Shown: positions 8,706 through 18,184 of the stretch, one piece after another
Position numbering within the stretch: position 1 is the stretch's first letter
Layout of the letters: every line of letters begins with the position of its first letter
Origin: an uncultured Prevotellaceae bacterium
Lineage (GTDB): Bacteria; Bacteroidota; Bacteroidia; Bacteroidales; Muribaculaceae
NCBI GenBank assembly: GCA_900318345.1
Contig: ONKD01000013.1
Coordinates: forward strand, 47,420-111,419
Direction: 5' to 3'
Length of the DNA stretch: 64,000 nt
Program-made: the position numbers and the translations under genes
The notes under the pieces: model-generated
The model's input: only the letters and a program-made list of their open reading frames with translations
What the model was told of the DNA's origin: nothing
Database searches by the model: none

Positions 8706-9824
8706 ATGAAGAAAAAGAAAATTTTAATTTTCCATTATAACCTGCAAGGTGGGGGCGCTGAACGTGTGTTGGTGAACCTGCTCAAGTACTTGAACCTCAA
8801 CAAGTATGACGTCACTTTAAAGACTATTTTCGGGACTGGCCCCTATGTCAAGGACGTTCCCGATGGCGTGAAATATAGTTGCGTGTTCAAGCGTGAGTTC
8901 AAGGGCTTTAACACGATGATGAAGGCCTTGCCGGGACGCTTTTGGCACTGGTTGTTTGTTAGGGGGCATTATGATATAGAAATTGCCTATCTGGAGAACT
9001 CTCCAACGCGCATCGTTGCGGCATGCCCTCACAAGGACACAAAAAAAGTGGGTTGGGTGCATATCGAGTTTGACGAGCGTTCGACGCCTTGCGCCGGTTT
9101 CCGCGACGAAGTCGAGATGGTGACGGCCTACAATAAACTCGATAGAGTGGTGTTCGTGGCTCAGCGCACAAGGGAGAACTTCGTGAACTTGTTCCCCGAA
9201 ATCAAGGTCCCTGTTCAGGTTATCCACAACGTCAATGATTTTGACAAAATCAAGAGAATGTCCCAAGAGGACATTTCCATTGATTTGTCCGAGAAGGCAT
9301 TAAACTTGTGTGCTGTGAACAGGCTGTTTGCCCACAAGGGCTTCCATCGATTGATCAAGGCGTTTAAGCGTTTAGAGAACACAGGCTTGATCGATGATGT
9401 GAGGCTGCATATTCTGGGTGACGGACCTGAACGTAACAACCTGGAGCAACTTGTTGCCGACAATGGCCTGTCTGACCATGTCAAGTTGCTGGGATTTGAC
9501 CCTAATCCTTACAAGTATGTCTCCAAGATGGACTTGTTCCTTTGCTCATCCTATCGCGAGGGTTATAGCACCGCGACAACCGAGGCCATTGCCCTTGGTG
9601 TTCCTGTGTTTACGACCGACTGCTCGGGAATGGAGGAAATCCTCGAGGATGGCAAATTTGGCATGATCGTGCCCAACGATGATGAGGCTATTTACCAGGG
9701 CCTCAAGGACCTGCTGTCACATCGGGAAAGAATTGCCCAGTATAGGACAGCAATCCAGGCGGCACCACCGCTTACAACCCAGTCACTGGTAGATAAATAT
9801 GAAGAATTCTTTGACTCACTTTAA
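8706..9824 (+). CDS. Family 4 glycosyltransferase
   Basis: A 372-residue GT-B fold enzyme. It has the N-terminal glycine-rich loop (LQGGGAERVLVNLL, about residues 13-26) typical of GT4 enzymes, a linker, then the Rossmann-like second half with AVNRLFAHKGFHRL and the E-x7-E signature (REGYSTATTEAIALGVP). It is a retaining enzyme likely to use a nucleotide-sugar donor for repeat-unit assembly in the cytoplasm. The open frame reaches back to a TTG at 8661, but homologous start context (MKKKKILIFHYN) supports the ATG at 8706. It lies between the GT2 gene and rfbF in the operon. Donor and linkage are unknown. Confidence 0.88.
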   Translation: MKKKKILIFHYNLQGGGAERVLVNLLKYLNLNKYDVTLKTIFGTGPYVKDVPDGVKYSCVFKREFKGFNTMMKALPGRFWHWLFVRGHYDIEIAYLENSPTRIVAACPHKDTKKVGWVHIEFDERSTPCAGFRDEVEMVTAYNKLDRVVFVAQRTRENFVNLFPEIKVPVQVIHNVNDFDKIKRMSQEDISIDLSEKALNLCAVNRLFAHKGFHRLIKAFKRLENTGLIDDVRLHILGDGPERNNLEQLVADNGLSDHVKLLGFDPNPYKYVSKMDLFLCSSYREGYSTATTEAIALGVPVFTTDCSGMEEILEDGKFGMIVPNDDEAIYQGLKDLLSHRERIAQYRTAIQAAPPLTTQSLVDKYEEFFDSL

Positions 9825-9843
9825 ACCCTAAAACCTAAAGAGC

Positions 9844-10620
9844 ATGAAAGTCGTGATCCTTGCGGGCGGTTTCGGTACCCGCATTTCCGAGGAGTCTCAA
9901 TTCCGTCCGAAACCTATGGTGGAAATTGGTGGTATGCCCATCTTGTGGCACATCATGAAAGTGTATTCCCATTATGGTTTCAATGATTTCATTATATGCG
10001 CCGGCTATCGGCAGCACGTGATCAAGGAGTGGTTTGCCGACTACTTCCTGCACACCTCTGACGTGACCTTTGACTTCACTCGGGGCAATGAGCTGATTGT
10101 TCATCGCAAGCATGTAGAACCATGGCGGGTTACGATTATCGACACTGGACTGAATACACAGACTGGCGGTCGCGTGAAGCGCATCAAGGATTACGTGGGT
10201 AACGAGACCTTCATGTTGACCTATGGCGACGCCGTTGGTGACATCAATGTCAAGGAGTTGCTCGAGTACCACAAGGCTCACAAGAAATTAGGCACTGTAT
10301 CGGTGTACAATTTCAGCCAAAATAAGGGTGTACTTGAGCTCTCGGGAAATGGCGATGTGGAGGCCTTCCGTGAAAAGAGCGACCAGGACGATGATATGAT
10401 CAACATCGGTTTCATGGTGTTTGAGCCTGCGCTGTTTGATTACATCTCGGGTGATGACATCATCTTTGAGAAAGAGCCGATGAACGGATTGGTTCGTGAC
10501 CATCAGCTGATGGGATATGTCCACAAGGGCTTCTGGCAGTGTATGGACACCCTGCGAGAGAAAGAGAAGCTCGAGCGCTTGTGGGCTTCAGGCCAGGCAC
10601 CCTGGAAACTTTGGGATTGA
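9844..10620 (+). CDS. rfbF: Glucose-1-phosphate cytidylyltransferase
   Basis: A 258-residue enzyme, the usual RfbF length, that joins CTP and alpha-D-glucose 1-phosphate to give CDP-glucose and pyrophosphate. The sequence shows the nucleotidyltransferase signature LAGGFGTR (residues 6-13), RPKPMVEIGG at 21-30, and the RfbF-type features HYGFNDFIICAGYR and TYGDAVGDIN. It is followed 15 bases later by CDP-glucose 4,6-dehydratase, an SDR and an RmlC-like epimerase, so it opens a four-gene CDP-6-deoxyhexose pathway. Very likely correct. Confidence 0.96.
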   Translation: MKVVILAGGFGTRISEESQFRPKPMVEIGGMPILWHIMKVYSHYGFNDFIICAGYRQHVIKEWFADYFLHTSDVTFDFTRGNELIVHRKHVEPWRVTIIDTGLNTQTGGRVKRIKDYVGNETFMLTYGDAVGDINVKELLEYHKAHKKLGTVSVYNFSQNKGVLELSGNGDVEAFREKSDQDDDMINIGFMVFEPALFDYISGDDIIFEKEPMNGLVRDHQLMGYVHKGFWQCMDTLREKEKLERLWASGQAPWKLWD

Positions 10621-10635
10621 TCAGGTAAAAATATC

Positions 10636-11697
10636 ATGGAGTTTGATCTGAACTTTTATCGCGGCAAGAGAGTGCTTGTAACCGGTCACACTGGTTTCAA
10701 GGGCTCATGGCTGTGTCTACTACTTCACAGGCTCGGAGCCGATGTCACGGGCTACTCACTGGCACCAACAACCAATCCCGCTCTATTTGAGATTGCCGGA
10801 ATTGATAAAGTCTGCCATTCGGTGATTGGCGATATCCGTGACTTTGACCACTTGAAGCAGACCTTTGAAGAGGCTTGCCCTGAGATTGTCCTTCATTTGG
10901 CGGCTCAACCCATAGTCCGTGACAGCTATAAGGAGCCTCGTTACACCTATGAGACCAATGTCATGGGAACGGTCAATGTGCTGGAGTGCTTGAGGCAGAG
11001 CGCGTCGGTGCGGTCATTCCTTAATGTGACCACCGACAAGGTGTATCTCAATCGTGAGTGGCCATGGGGCTATCGCGAGGACGAAATGCTCGATGGCTTT
11101 GACCCTTATTCCAACTCTAAATCGTGCTCCGAATTGGTGACTCACAGCTACAAGAGCAGTTTTTTTGCTGATGGTGAAATAGCAATTTCGACCGCTCGCG
11201 CCGGCAATGTGATTGGCGGTGGCGATTTTGCCAATGACCGCATCGTGCCCGATTGCGTGCGTGCGGCAATTGCCCATCAGGAGATTATCGTGCGTAATCC
11301 TCATTCAACGAGACCCTATCAGCATGTGCTTGAACCGCTGTTTGCCTATCTGATGATTTGCGCCAAGCAGTTCGAGGATGGTAAGTATGCCGGTTGGTAT
11401 AACGTCGGGCCTGATGATCAGGATTGTTTCAAGACCGGAGCATTGGTCGATACCTTTGTCAAGCATTGGGGTGAAGGTCTGTCATGGACCACGCCTGCGA
11501 CCAGTGAGGGACCTCATGAGGCTAATTTCCTGAAACTTGACTGCTCAAAGATAAAGTCCATATTTGGGTGGTCACCACGCTGGAATTTGGACACGGCTAT
11601 CGATAAAGTCGTTGAATGGAGCAAATGCTGGCAAGCTGGTGGCGATGTGAATGCTTGTATGGACAAGCAGATTGAAGATTATCTAAATACCCTTTAA
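10636..11697 (+). CDS. rfbG: CDP-glucose 4,6-dehydratase
   Basis: A 353-residue extended short-chain dehydrogenase. The NAD-binding loop is GHTGFKGS (residues 17-24), TTDK lies at 132-135 and the catalytic YSNSK at 158-162. This combination is typical of RfbG, which converts CDP-glucose to CDP-4-keto-6-deoxyglucose with a bound NAD as internal redox cofactor. It follows rfbF by 15 bases and precedes an SDR by 3 bases, so the genes are translationally close. The CDP-4-keto-6-deoxy sugar is the branch point for 3,6-dideoxy sugars, but the dehydrase needed for those (ddhC/rfbH) is not in the window. Confidence 0.95.
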   Translation: MEFDLNFYRGKRVLVTGHTGFKGSWLCLLLHRLGADVTGYSLAPTTNPALFEIAGIDKVCHSVIGDIRDFDHLKQTFEEACPEIVLHLAAQPIVRDSYKEPRYTYETNVMGTVNVLECLRQSASVRSFLNVTTDKVYLNREWPWGYREDEMLDGFDPYSNSKSCSELVTHSYKSSFFADGEIAISTARAGNVIGGGDFANDRIVPDCVRAAIAHQEIIVRNPHSTRPYQHVLEPLFAYLMICAKQFEDGKYAGWYNVGPDDQDCFKTGALVDTFVKHWGEGLSWTTPATSEGPHEANFLKLDCSKIKSIFGWSPRWNLDTAIDKVVEWSKCWQAGGDVNACMDKQIEDYLNTL

Positions 11698-11700
11698 TCG

Positions 11701-12612
11701 ATGAAAAGAGCTATTATTACTGGTGCCGATGGCTTTGTTGGGAGTAACACTGTCAAGTGTTTCCTAGATCACGGCATTGAGGTACTCGCAATAGATATCG
11801 TTGACAATCCGCGCCGATTGCAACCTCAGGATGGGTTGAAATATAAATGCCTGGACATCAGTGACGTGTCGTTGTTGAGTCAAGTGGCAGGCGTTGGAGA
11901 ATATGATACTTTTGTGCATTTCGCGTGGGCTGGTTCGGCTGGCCCCCAAAGGACTGATTACAACCTGCAGATGCAAAATGCACTCACCACTGTAGAGTGC
12001 ATGAAGGCGGCCAAGCAACTTGGTTGCGAGCGATTTGTGTGTGCGGGTAGTATCATGGAGCGTGAGGTTGAGGCGGCTATACATACTCAGGGCAGCCGCC
12101 CTGGAATGGGTTACATCTATGGCATGGGTAAACACATTGCCCATTGCATGTGTAAAGCGGTAGCTGCTAACATTGGCATTGATTTGCTATGGCCCATGAT
12201 CACTAATGCCTATGGGGTGGGGGAACTTTCCCCCAGGTTTGTGAATACAACCCTGCGCAAAATCATCAATGGTGAGCCGTTGCAGTTCACTGCAGGTACC
12301 CAGAATTATGATTTTGTGTATGTGACCGACGTAGCGAGAGCCTTTTATGCGGTAGCTCAAGATGGAGTGCCGTTCAAGGAATACATCATTGGTAGTGGTA
12401 ATGCGCGCCCTCTCAGGGAGTTTATTCTTGAGATGCAGCAAGCTTTGGCACCCGATGCTGTTCCGTTGTTTGGCGATGTGCCGTTCACGGGCACTAACCT
12501 GCCGCTGTCGGCTTTTGACACTTCTGAGTTAGAACAGGATTGTTCATTTAAACCACAGGTGCCTTTTGCCGAGGGTACGAGAATGACAATGGAGTGGCTC
12601 AAAACCATCTAA
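11701..12612 (+). CDS. NAD-dependent epimerase/dehydratase-family reductase of the CDP-sugar route
   Basis: A 303-residue extended SDR with GADGFVG at residues 8-14 and a catalytic YGMGK at 140-144 with a preceding serine near 117. The C-terminal part (about 180-300) resembles sugar-nucleotide binding domains of 4-ketoreductases and epimerases. It begins 3 bases after rfbG and is followed by an RmlC-like epimerase. By analogy with RmlD in the dTDP-rhamnose pathway and with CDP-abequose/paratose synthases, it most likely reduces the 4-keto group of a CDP-6-deoxyhexulose with NAD(P)H. The substrate assignment rests on context only. It could instead be a C4 epimerase. Confidence 0.75.
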   Translation: MKRAIITGADGFVGSNTVKCFLDHGIEVLAIDIVDNPRRLQPQDGLKYKCLDISDVSLLSQVAGVGEYDTFVHFAWAGSAGPQRTDYNLQMQNALTTVECMKAAKQLGCERFVCAGSIMEREVEAAIHTQGSRPGMGYIYGMGKHIAHCMCKAVAANIGIDLLWPMITNAYGVGELSPRFVNTTLRKIINGEPLQFTAGTQNYDFVYVTDVARAFYAVAQDGVPFKEYIIGSGNARPLREFILEMQQALAPDAVPLFGDVPFTGTNLPLSAFDTSELEQDCSFKPQVPFAEGTRMTMEWLKTI

Positions 12613-12625
12613 AGGTGACAAGAGA

Positions 12626-13189
12626 ATGATACAGAAGTTTGAATTCCAGGAACTGGACCTGAAGGGCGCTTACTTGATTAAGCCTTTCCATGCTACTGAT
12701 GAGCGTGGCGGGTTCATCAAGGATTACAATATCGACACTTTTAAGTCCAACGGCATTGATTACGACTTAAAGGAAGTGTTTTACACGGTGTCAAAACGCG
12801 GCGTGATCCGCGCCTTGCATTTCCAATTGGTGAAACAACAGGCTAAACTTGTTCGCTGTGTGAGCGGCCACGTGTATGACGTGATAGCCGACCTGCGTCC
12901 TGATTCACCCACGTTCGGACAGTGGAGAGGCTTCCATCTGACGGGCGAGAATACGCTGTCATTGCTTGTGCCCGAGTTTTTCGGTCATGGGTATCTCGTA
13001 ATTGATGATTCGATAGTCAGTTACAAGTGTGGCGAGGTATTCTATGGTGAGGGCGACTCAGGTATCATGTACAACGACCCTGACCTGAATATCGAGTGGC
13101 CATTTGAAGCCATTGGAGGAGAAGAGAACCTCATTATCAGCGACAAGGACAGGAACCTGATGTCCTTTCAGGACTATAAAGCATTATAA
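12626..13189 (+). CDS. RmlC-like sugar-nucleotide 3,5-epimerase (cupin)
   Basis: A 187-residue protein, close to the usual RmlC length (about 180-190). It has the family hallmarks: DERGGFIKDYN near residues 25-35, the catalytic-histidine strand VIRALHFQ with H65, then the cupin strands and FFGHGYLVIDD. RmlC enzymes invert C3 and C5 of dTDP-4-keto-6-deoxyglucose. Here the gene directly follows rfbF, rfbG and an SDR with no dTDP-glucose genes nearby, so the substrate is probably CDP-4-keto-6-deoxyglucose and one or both centres may be inverted. The enzyme fold is sure; the exact epimerisation is inference. Confidence 0.85.
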   Translation: MIQKFEFQELDLKGAYLIKPFHATDERGGFIKDYNIDTFKSNGIDYDLKEVFYTVSKRGVIRALHFQLVKQQAKLVRCVSGHVYDVIADLRPDSPTFGQWRGFHLTGENTLSLLVPEFFGHGYLVIDDSIVSYKCGEVFYGEGDSGIMYNDPDLNIEWPFEAIGGEENLIISDKDRNLMSFQDYKAL

Positions 13190-13201
13190 TCGACCTGTGC
13201 G

Positions 13202-14224
13202 GTGAGAATTAGCATTGTAACAACCATATATAAGGCCGAGAAAGACCTTCCGCGCTTGCTGGATTCCATGATGGCATTGAGGAATCCTGACCTGGAGTTC
13301 TACCTGATCGACAATGGCTCTCCTGATCGTTGCGGCGAGATCTGTGCCGAATACGCGAGGAAAGACAGCCGTTTTTTTGTTCTTACGCTCAAGGAGAACA
13401 TAGGTTATATCCGTGCCCGCATGTTAGGACTCAAAGAGTGCCATGGTGATTATGTGGGCTTTTGTGACTCTGATGATTATCTGGAACCTAATGGATATGA
13501 CCATGCCGCTCAGGTGATTTCAGAGCAGAATTGTGACCTGTACATAACAGCACACATGGTTCACATGGGTGGTGGCGAATTGTTGATGAAGCCTCCCTAT
13601 AAGACCGGGCTGTATCAAGATGAATCCATTAATCAAACCATTCTTCCTCAAGCATTTGGCTTCTTGAAGAATAGGGACAGGCTGCATGGGTACATGTGGA
13701 AACAAGTGGTCAGGAAGGATCTTGTCCTTAATGCCGGTATTTCTCTTATTGAGAATTTGAAACCGTGGGAGGATCAAGTTTTTAACATCGATGTGATAAA
13801 ACGCTGCCAACGTGTTTATATCGATGATCATGTGATTTATCATTACTTCGCCAATACTGGATCGGTAACGGCCAGTATGATTAAAAACTTTGATGCTCAC
13901 GACTTTTGGCAGAAGACGAGGTCGCTTTATCAAGAAAAGATTAGAAGAGCATCCAAACCGATAGAGCGTCGTGCTACGGCTAATTCAGCTTTGTTTAATA
14001 TAGACTTGCTGGTAGTTAGCTTGTGCAGAAAGCATATCACTGCATCACATGAGGTTAAAAATACTTTATCCGCATTGTTCAACGGTGATGAAGTGTGGCA
14101 TCAGATATGTTCTGAATCCAACAATGAGGATTTGAGCAAACGCTTGCTGATTGTCAAGTATTGTTTGAAAGCAAAATTGTATCGTCCCCTGTTCTACATC
14201 GTTAAGCATAAATTGAGGGGATAA
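13202..14224 (+). CDS. Family 2 glycosyltransferase (GTG start)
   Basis: A 340-residue GT2 enzyme: ISIVTTIYKAE at the N-terminus, IDNGS at residues 36-40 in place of the more common VDDGS, and the metal-binding CDSDD at 88-92. The start is a GTG at 13202, which places the domain start correctly; no ATG is available nearby in frame. It lies 12 bases after the RmlC-like epimerase, and base composition becomes AT-richer toward its 3' end. It probably transfers one sugar, plausibly the CDP-linked one made by the upstream genes, but that is only a guess from position. Confidence 0.85.
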   Translation: MRISIVTTIYKAEKDLPRLLDSMMALRNPDLEFYLIDNGSPDRCGEICAEYARKDSRFFVLTLKENIGYIRARMLGLKECHGDYVGFCDSDDYLEPNGYDHAAQVISEQNCDLYITAHMVHMGGGELLMKPPYKTGLYQDESINQTILPQAFGFLKNRDRLHGYMWKQVVRKDLVLNAGISLIENLKPWEDQVFNIDVIKRCQRVYIDDHVIYHYFANTGSVTASMIKNFDAHDFWQKTRSLYQEKIRRASKPIERRATANSALFNIDLLVVSLCRKHITASHEVKNTLSALFNGDEVWHQICSESNNEDLSKRLLIVKYCLKAKLYRPLFYIVKHKLRG

Positions 14225-14238
14225 TACTACGATAGCAG

Positions 14239-15765
14239 ATGCAGCCCAGTCGTCAATTCGCAGTAAATACAGTTGCTACCGCATTGAATCTCGTGATTCA
14301 ATTTGGTATTAATTTCTTCCTCACTTCTTATCTGGTGAGGACTGTGGGTTCGACGACATTTGGTTTCTGGGGATTGGCTAACAGCATTGTGAACTATGCA
14401 TTAATCGTAACAACTGCACTGAATTCGATGGCAGCGCGGTATATCGGCATCGATTACCATCGGGGTAACATGTCAAAGGCGAGCGGCTATTTCTCTTCAG
14501 TCTTTGTGGCCGATTTACTGTTCGCTTTAATCATCTTATTGCCCAGTTGCATTGCTATCCATTATATTGACAGGCTGATATCAGTACCAGCCGATATCGT
14601 AACTGAGGTAAAGACATTGTTTTATATTGTTTTCTTCAACATGTGCTGCAATGTCATCTTTGCTGTCTTTGGTTGCGTTTTTATCATCAAGAATCGACTG
14701 GATTTGTCATCGGTGATAACCATCATCTCCAATATCATCAAGGCAACAATATTAATCTTATTATACTGGCTGCTTCGCCCATCGATTGTTTATCTTGGCA
14801 CCGCGACATTGTGCGCGACTATTCTTATTGCGATATCGGGTATCATTTATACTAGGAGACTGACGCCAGAGGTCAAACTAAACTATCATTACTCTTCGTT
14901 TAAATCAGTTAAGACAATCGTGGCCTCTGGAGTTTGGAATTCATTGAATCAGCTGAGTATAGTTCTATTGCAGGGGCTGGATCTGTTAATTGCAAACCTG
15001 TTTGTGAGTGCAGCAGCAATGGGCTTGATTTCTGTTGCAGTGATGATTCCGGGAGTGATCTCCACGTGCATCTTCACTCTTGCCAATGTGTTTACGCCTC
15101 GGTTCCTTGAGCTTTATTCGTTGGATAAGTTTGATGATTTATTCCATGAGTTGAAGAATAGCATCAAGTTTTTGACAATTATATCCTGTATCCCCATTGG
15201 TTTTTTGGTCGCTTTTGGATTGCCTTTCTATCAATTATGGACACCTACAACTGATGTGAAGACAGTTTACTACTTGTCGATATTGGTACTGCTGCCCTTG
15301 TTTTCAGGTGGCGCGATTAGCTCTACCAATTATCTTTACACGGTTGCCGATAAAGTGAAGTGGCAAGCTATGGCCTTGATTTTGACAGGCATTATGAATG
15401 TGACAATAGTCTTCATATTGTTGAAAACCACAAATCTTGGTATATATGCGATTGTGGGTGTTAGCGCTGTCATGGGGTTCATTCGTAATATCTTCTTTAA
15501 TGCTCCCCTTGGTGCTTATTGCGTTCATCGTAAATATACGGCACTATGGCCTGAGATGTTCAAGTCCTATATATGCTTAATGATCTGCATTGGCATTGGG
15601 ATGGTTGTAAACCATTTCTTTGATTTAGGAACGTGGCCAAGGCTGATTTTGATAGGAGGTGCTACTGCAATAGTGTCAACCTATTTTATTTCATTGTTGC
15701 TCTTGTCGGCATCTCAACGCAAGCAAATGTTTGCTGGAGCGAAGGCAATTTTGAATAGAAGATAA
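14239..15765 (+). CDS. Wzx-type polysaccharide flippase (MOP superfamily)
   Basis: A 508-residue integral membrane protein with about 12-14 hydrophobic helices spread evenly over its length, the expected size for O-antigen or capsule flippases of the MOP/MATE superfamily. The N-terminus (QFAVNTVATALNLVIQFGINFFLTSYLV) is typical of the Bacteroidetes members. It would move the finished undecaprenyl-pyrophosphate repeat unit from the cytoplasmic to the periplasmic face of the inner membrane. With the EpsG-like polymerase at 16934 it defines a Wzx/Wzy-dependent assembly route. The ATG at 14239 lies 14 bases after the preceding GT gene. No second flippase is seen in the locus. Confidence 0.88.
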   Translation: MQPSRQFAVNTVATALNLVIQFGINFFLTSYLVRTVGSTTFGFWGLANSIVNYALIVTTALNSMAARYIGIDYHRGNMSKASGYFSSVFVADLLFALIILLPSCIAIHYIDRLISVPADIVTEVKTLFYIVFFNMCCNVIFAVFGCVFIIKNRLDLSSVITIISNIIKATILILLYWLLRPSIVYLGTATLCATILIAISGIIYTRRLTPEVKLNYHYSSFKSVKTIVASGVWNSLNQLSIVLLQGLDLLIANLFVSAAAMGLISVAVMIPGVISTCIFTLANVFTPRFLELYSLDKFDDLFHELKNSIKFLTIISCIPIGFLVAFGLPFYQLWTPTTDVKTVYYLSILVLLPLFSGGAISSTNYLYTVADKVKWQAMALILTGIMNVTIVFILLKTTNLGIYAIVGVSAVMGFIRNIFFNAPLGAYCVHRKYTALWPEMFKSYICLMICIGIGMVVNHFFDLGTWPRLILIGGATAIVSTYFISLLLLSASQRKQMFAGAKAILNRR

Positions 15766-15833
15766 ATTCTCAATTATTTCTAGTGTCGTCCTTTTTGGAG
15801 TGGTTGACTAGAGCCATAATGTGATATTAGTTG

Positions 15834-16853
15834 ATGAAACAGAACAAAAGTCGTGTGCTCTGGATTGATGTTGCAAGAGGCATCGGATTGTTGTCCGTGT
15901 TTATTGCGCATCTGAGAATCCCTTTCGCTTCTGCTTGGATGCACACGTTTGCAATGCCTCTGTTTTTCTTCTTGAGCGGTCTGCTTTATCCCGGTTGTGA
16001 GAAGTATTCATTCAAGGTGTTTGCTTGGCTGAGGTTTAAAAGACTGGTAATCCCTTATTTCTCTCTTGGTGGGGGTATTGCTTTGTTCTACTGTTTTGTG
16101 TATGCGTGGTATAATGAGCCGGCATCGACTTATCTTGATATGCTCCGTTCTTTCTTAATTCAAGAGCATTATTGGACTGTTTGGTTTTTAGCGGCACTTT
16201 ATCTGGTGCAATTGATTTATTATGCCATTGACTGGTGCTTTAACCGATGGCGCGGTGCGGTGACGATTGCTTCACTGGCTTTGTGCCTATTTGGCTTTTT
16301 GAGATATCGTTTAGGATATGGTTCGCTTCCGTGGAATCTTGACGTAGCATTTGTGGCACAATTCTTCTTCCATTTAGGGCATCGATTCATGCACATGGAA
16401 AAAGTTCGAGACTGGTTTGTGGAACCCATGTCTAATATTAAGTTGGCGACCATTTTGCTGGTCTGCCTACTCGCTAATACTATAGCAGCCAAAGCATGCA
16501 TTATGCTTTCGGGATGTTCACTGGATATGTCAATGGGCCTTTATGGCAATGAGTTAATGACAATGATTGCCGCTGTTGCAGGTATCTTGTTTATAGTGAC
16601 AATGGCTTCGGTTATTCACTCTCGTTTTATCACCTACATTGGTCAAAACACTATGATACTCTTTGCGTGGCATTCACGCATTGTAATTGTCGCATGTGGT
16701 TTGATTTTTGCCCATTTTGGCTTGTTTCAGTCGCCAGGTATCGGGACGTCATTACTCCGTGCTGCAGTTTCATTTATAACAATACTAGTTATTCTTATTC
16801 CGATCAATGAATTAATTAAGCGGTTACCATGCCATAAAATCTTTGGGGTTTAA
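15834..16853 (+). CDS. Acyltransferase family 3 membrane protein
   Basis: A 339-residue multi-pass protein beginning RVLWIDVARGIGLLSVFIAHLR, the N-terminal signature of acyltransferase 3 (OafA/NodX-type) proteins, with the candidate catalytic histidine in FIAHLR. About ten hydrophobic segments follow. These enzymes transfer acetyl or other short acyl groups onto sugars across or within the inner membrane. The ATG at 15834 is preferred over an adjacent TTG at 15831. It lies between the flippase and the polymerase, so it probably O-acetylates the repeat unit. It is one of three such genes in the locus (also 18185 and 44622). Confidence 0.85.
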   Translation: MKQNKSRVLWIDVARGIGLLSVFIAHLRIPFASAWMHTFAMPLFFFLSGLLYPGCEKYSFKVFAWLRFKRLVIPYFSLGGGIALFYCFVYAWYNEPASTYLDMLRSFLIQEHYWTVWFLAALYLVQLIYYAIDWCFNRWRGAVTIASLALCLFGFLRYRLGYGSLPWNLDVAFVAQFFFHLGHRFMHMEKVRDWFVEPMSNIKLATILLVCLLANTIAAKACIMLSGCSLDMSMGLYGNELMTMIAAVAGILFIVTMASVIHSRFITYIGQNTMILFAWHSRIVIVACGLIFAHFGLFQSPGIGTSLLRAAVSFITILVILIPINELIKRLPCHKIFGV

Positions 16854-16933
16854 CTTGTAGACCACCTCAATTAAAAGGCATAATTTGACCAAGATAATTT
16901 AATATTTAATTCGGGAGTTAATATATTACGAAC

Positions 16934-18118
16934 ATGGGACCTATTACCTTTGTCGCACCATATTATTATAATACAGTTTGGTACATCTTCTGGCTGATTG
17001 TCATTTGGATGAATGTCATTTATTATATTGGCTCAGGAGAACAAAAGATTCTGCGTTCAGATGGACATGACCCTTCACAAGGTGTGGCTGTTATTATGAC
17101 TTTCATAGTCATTTATTTCTTGGGCTTGCGACCTCTGTATAGAGACTTTGTTGATATGAATAATTATGCTGATATGTATAAAGTTTTCGCTCCTCGTTAT
17201 GTCTACGGATATCCGAGTTTTTCAAAAGAGTGGCTTTGGCATGATATAATGGTGTTTTTTCAGCATAACGGATTCACTGTCTACGAATTCTTTTTGTTCA
17301 TTGAGTTCGTTTATGTAATGGGGATGCTGTTAAGCGTGTCCATACTTACCAAAAATAATTTGTGGGTAGGCATGATGTTCATGTTCACTTCGTTCAGTTT
17401 TATATCATATGGTGAGAATGGAATTCGAAATGGAATGGGCTGTAGTGTGGTGATGTTGGCTATAGCCTTTTTGACTCAAGAGGGCAAACCTAAGAAGTTC
17501 TTGTCTATTTTTTTGATGTTTTTAGCAATGGGAATTCATCGTAGTGTGGCTCTACCCATTGTGGCGTCATTGGCTTCTATTTTTGCGATAAAAGACACAA
17601 AAACAGCCATGCGTTTTTGGGTAGCATCATTAGCTATATCAATTGTAGCGGGTCCTTTAGCCGAGCGTTTTTTTGCGGCATTAGGTTTTGATGATCGCAT
17701 GTCAACATATACGTCATTCAGTGAAGATGCAAAGGATGCAATGTTTAATCGAACTGGCTTCCGATTGGATTTCTTTTTATATAGTGCATTCCCATTAATT
17801 ATGGTGTGGTATGTGACTATTTATCGAAAATTCAGAGATAAAACCTACCATGTGATTGCGGTCACTTACATCTTGTGTAATGCATTTTGGCTGATGGTAA
17901 TTCGAGCTGCTTATTCAAACCGATTTGCTTATTTGGCATGGTTTATCTATCCCCTTGTGATTATTTATCCGTTACTACGTATGAATTTATGGAAAGATCA
18001 GGATCGCAAGACTGCACTTATCTTGTTCGCTTATTCTGGCTTTATGTTCTTCATGTTCTTTGTCTACTATTTTGGATCTACCGGTTTCAGAGGATTTGAT
18101 CAGTTCTGGTGGAGATAA
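16934..18118 (+). CDS. EpsG/Wzy-like polysaccharide polymerase
   Basis: A 394-residue membrane protein with roughly ten hydrophobic segments and a polar loop after the second one containing GLRPLYRDFVDMNNYADMY. That loop resembles the R-x-G/D-x-x-Y region of EpsG-family proteins, the Wzy-type polymerases that join lipid-linked repeat units in the periplasm. Length and position next to the flippase agree. No other candidate polymerase is present in the locus, which strengthens the call. The start at 16934 is an ATG with no competing upstream start. The linkage made cannot be predicted. Confidence 0.8.
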   Translation: MGPITFVAPYYYNTVWYIFWLIVIWMNVIYYIGSGEQKILRSDGHDPSQGVAVIMTFIVIYFLGLRPLYRDFVDMNNYADMYKVFAPRYVYGYPSFSKEWLWHDIMVFFQHNGFTVYEFFLFIEFVYVMGMLLSVSILTKNNLWVGMMFMFTSFSFISYGENGIRNGMGCSVVMLAIAFLTQEGKPKKFLSIFLMFLAMGIHRSVALPIVASLASIFAIKDTKTAMRFWVASLAISIVAGPLAERFFAALGFDDRMSTYTSFSEDAKDAMFNRTGFRLDFFLYSAFPLIMVWYVTIYRKFRDKTYHVIAVTYILCNAFWLMVIRAAYSNRFAYLAWFIYPLVIIYPLLRMNLWKDQDRKTALILFAYSGFMFFMFFVYYFGSTGFRGFDQFWWR

Positions 18119-18184
18119 TGGTACACAAAAGAAATTGGCAATAAAAGAGTAAGCAATATTTATAGCCCTAAAAATTTATTAGCC

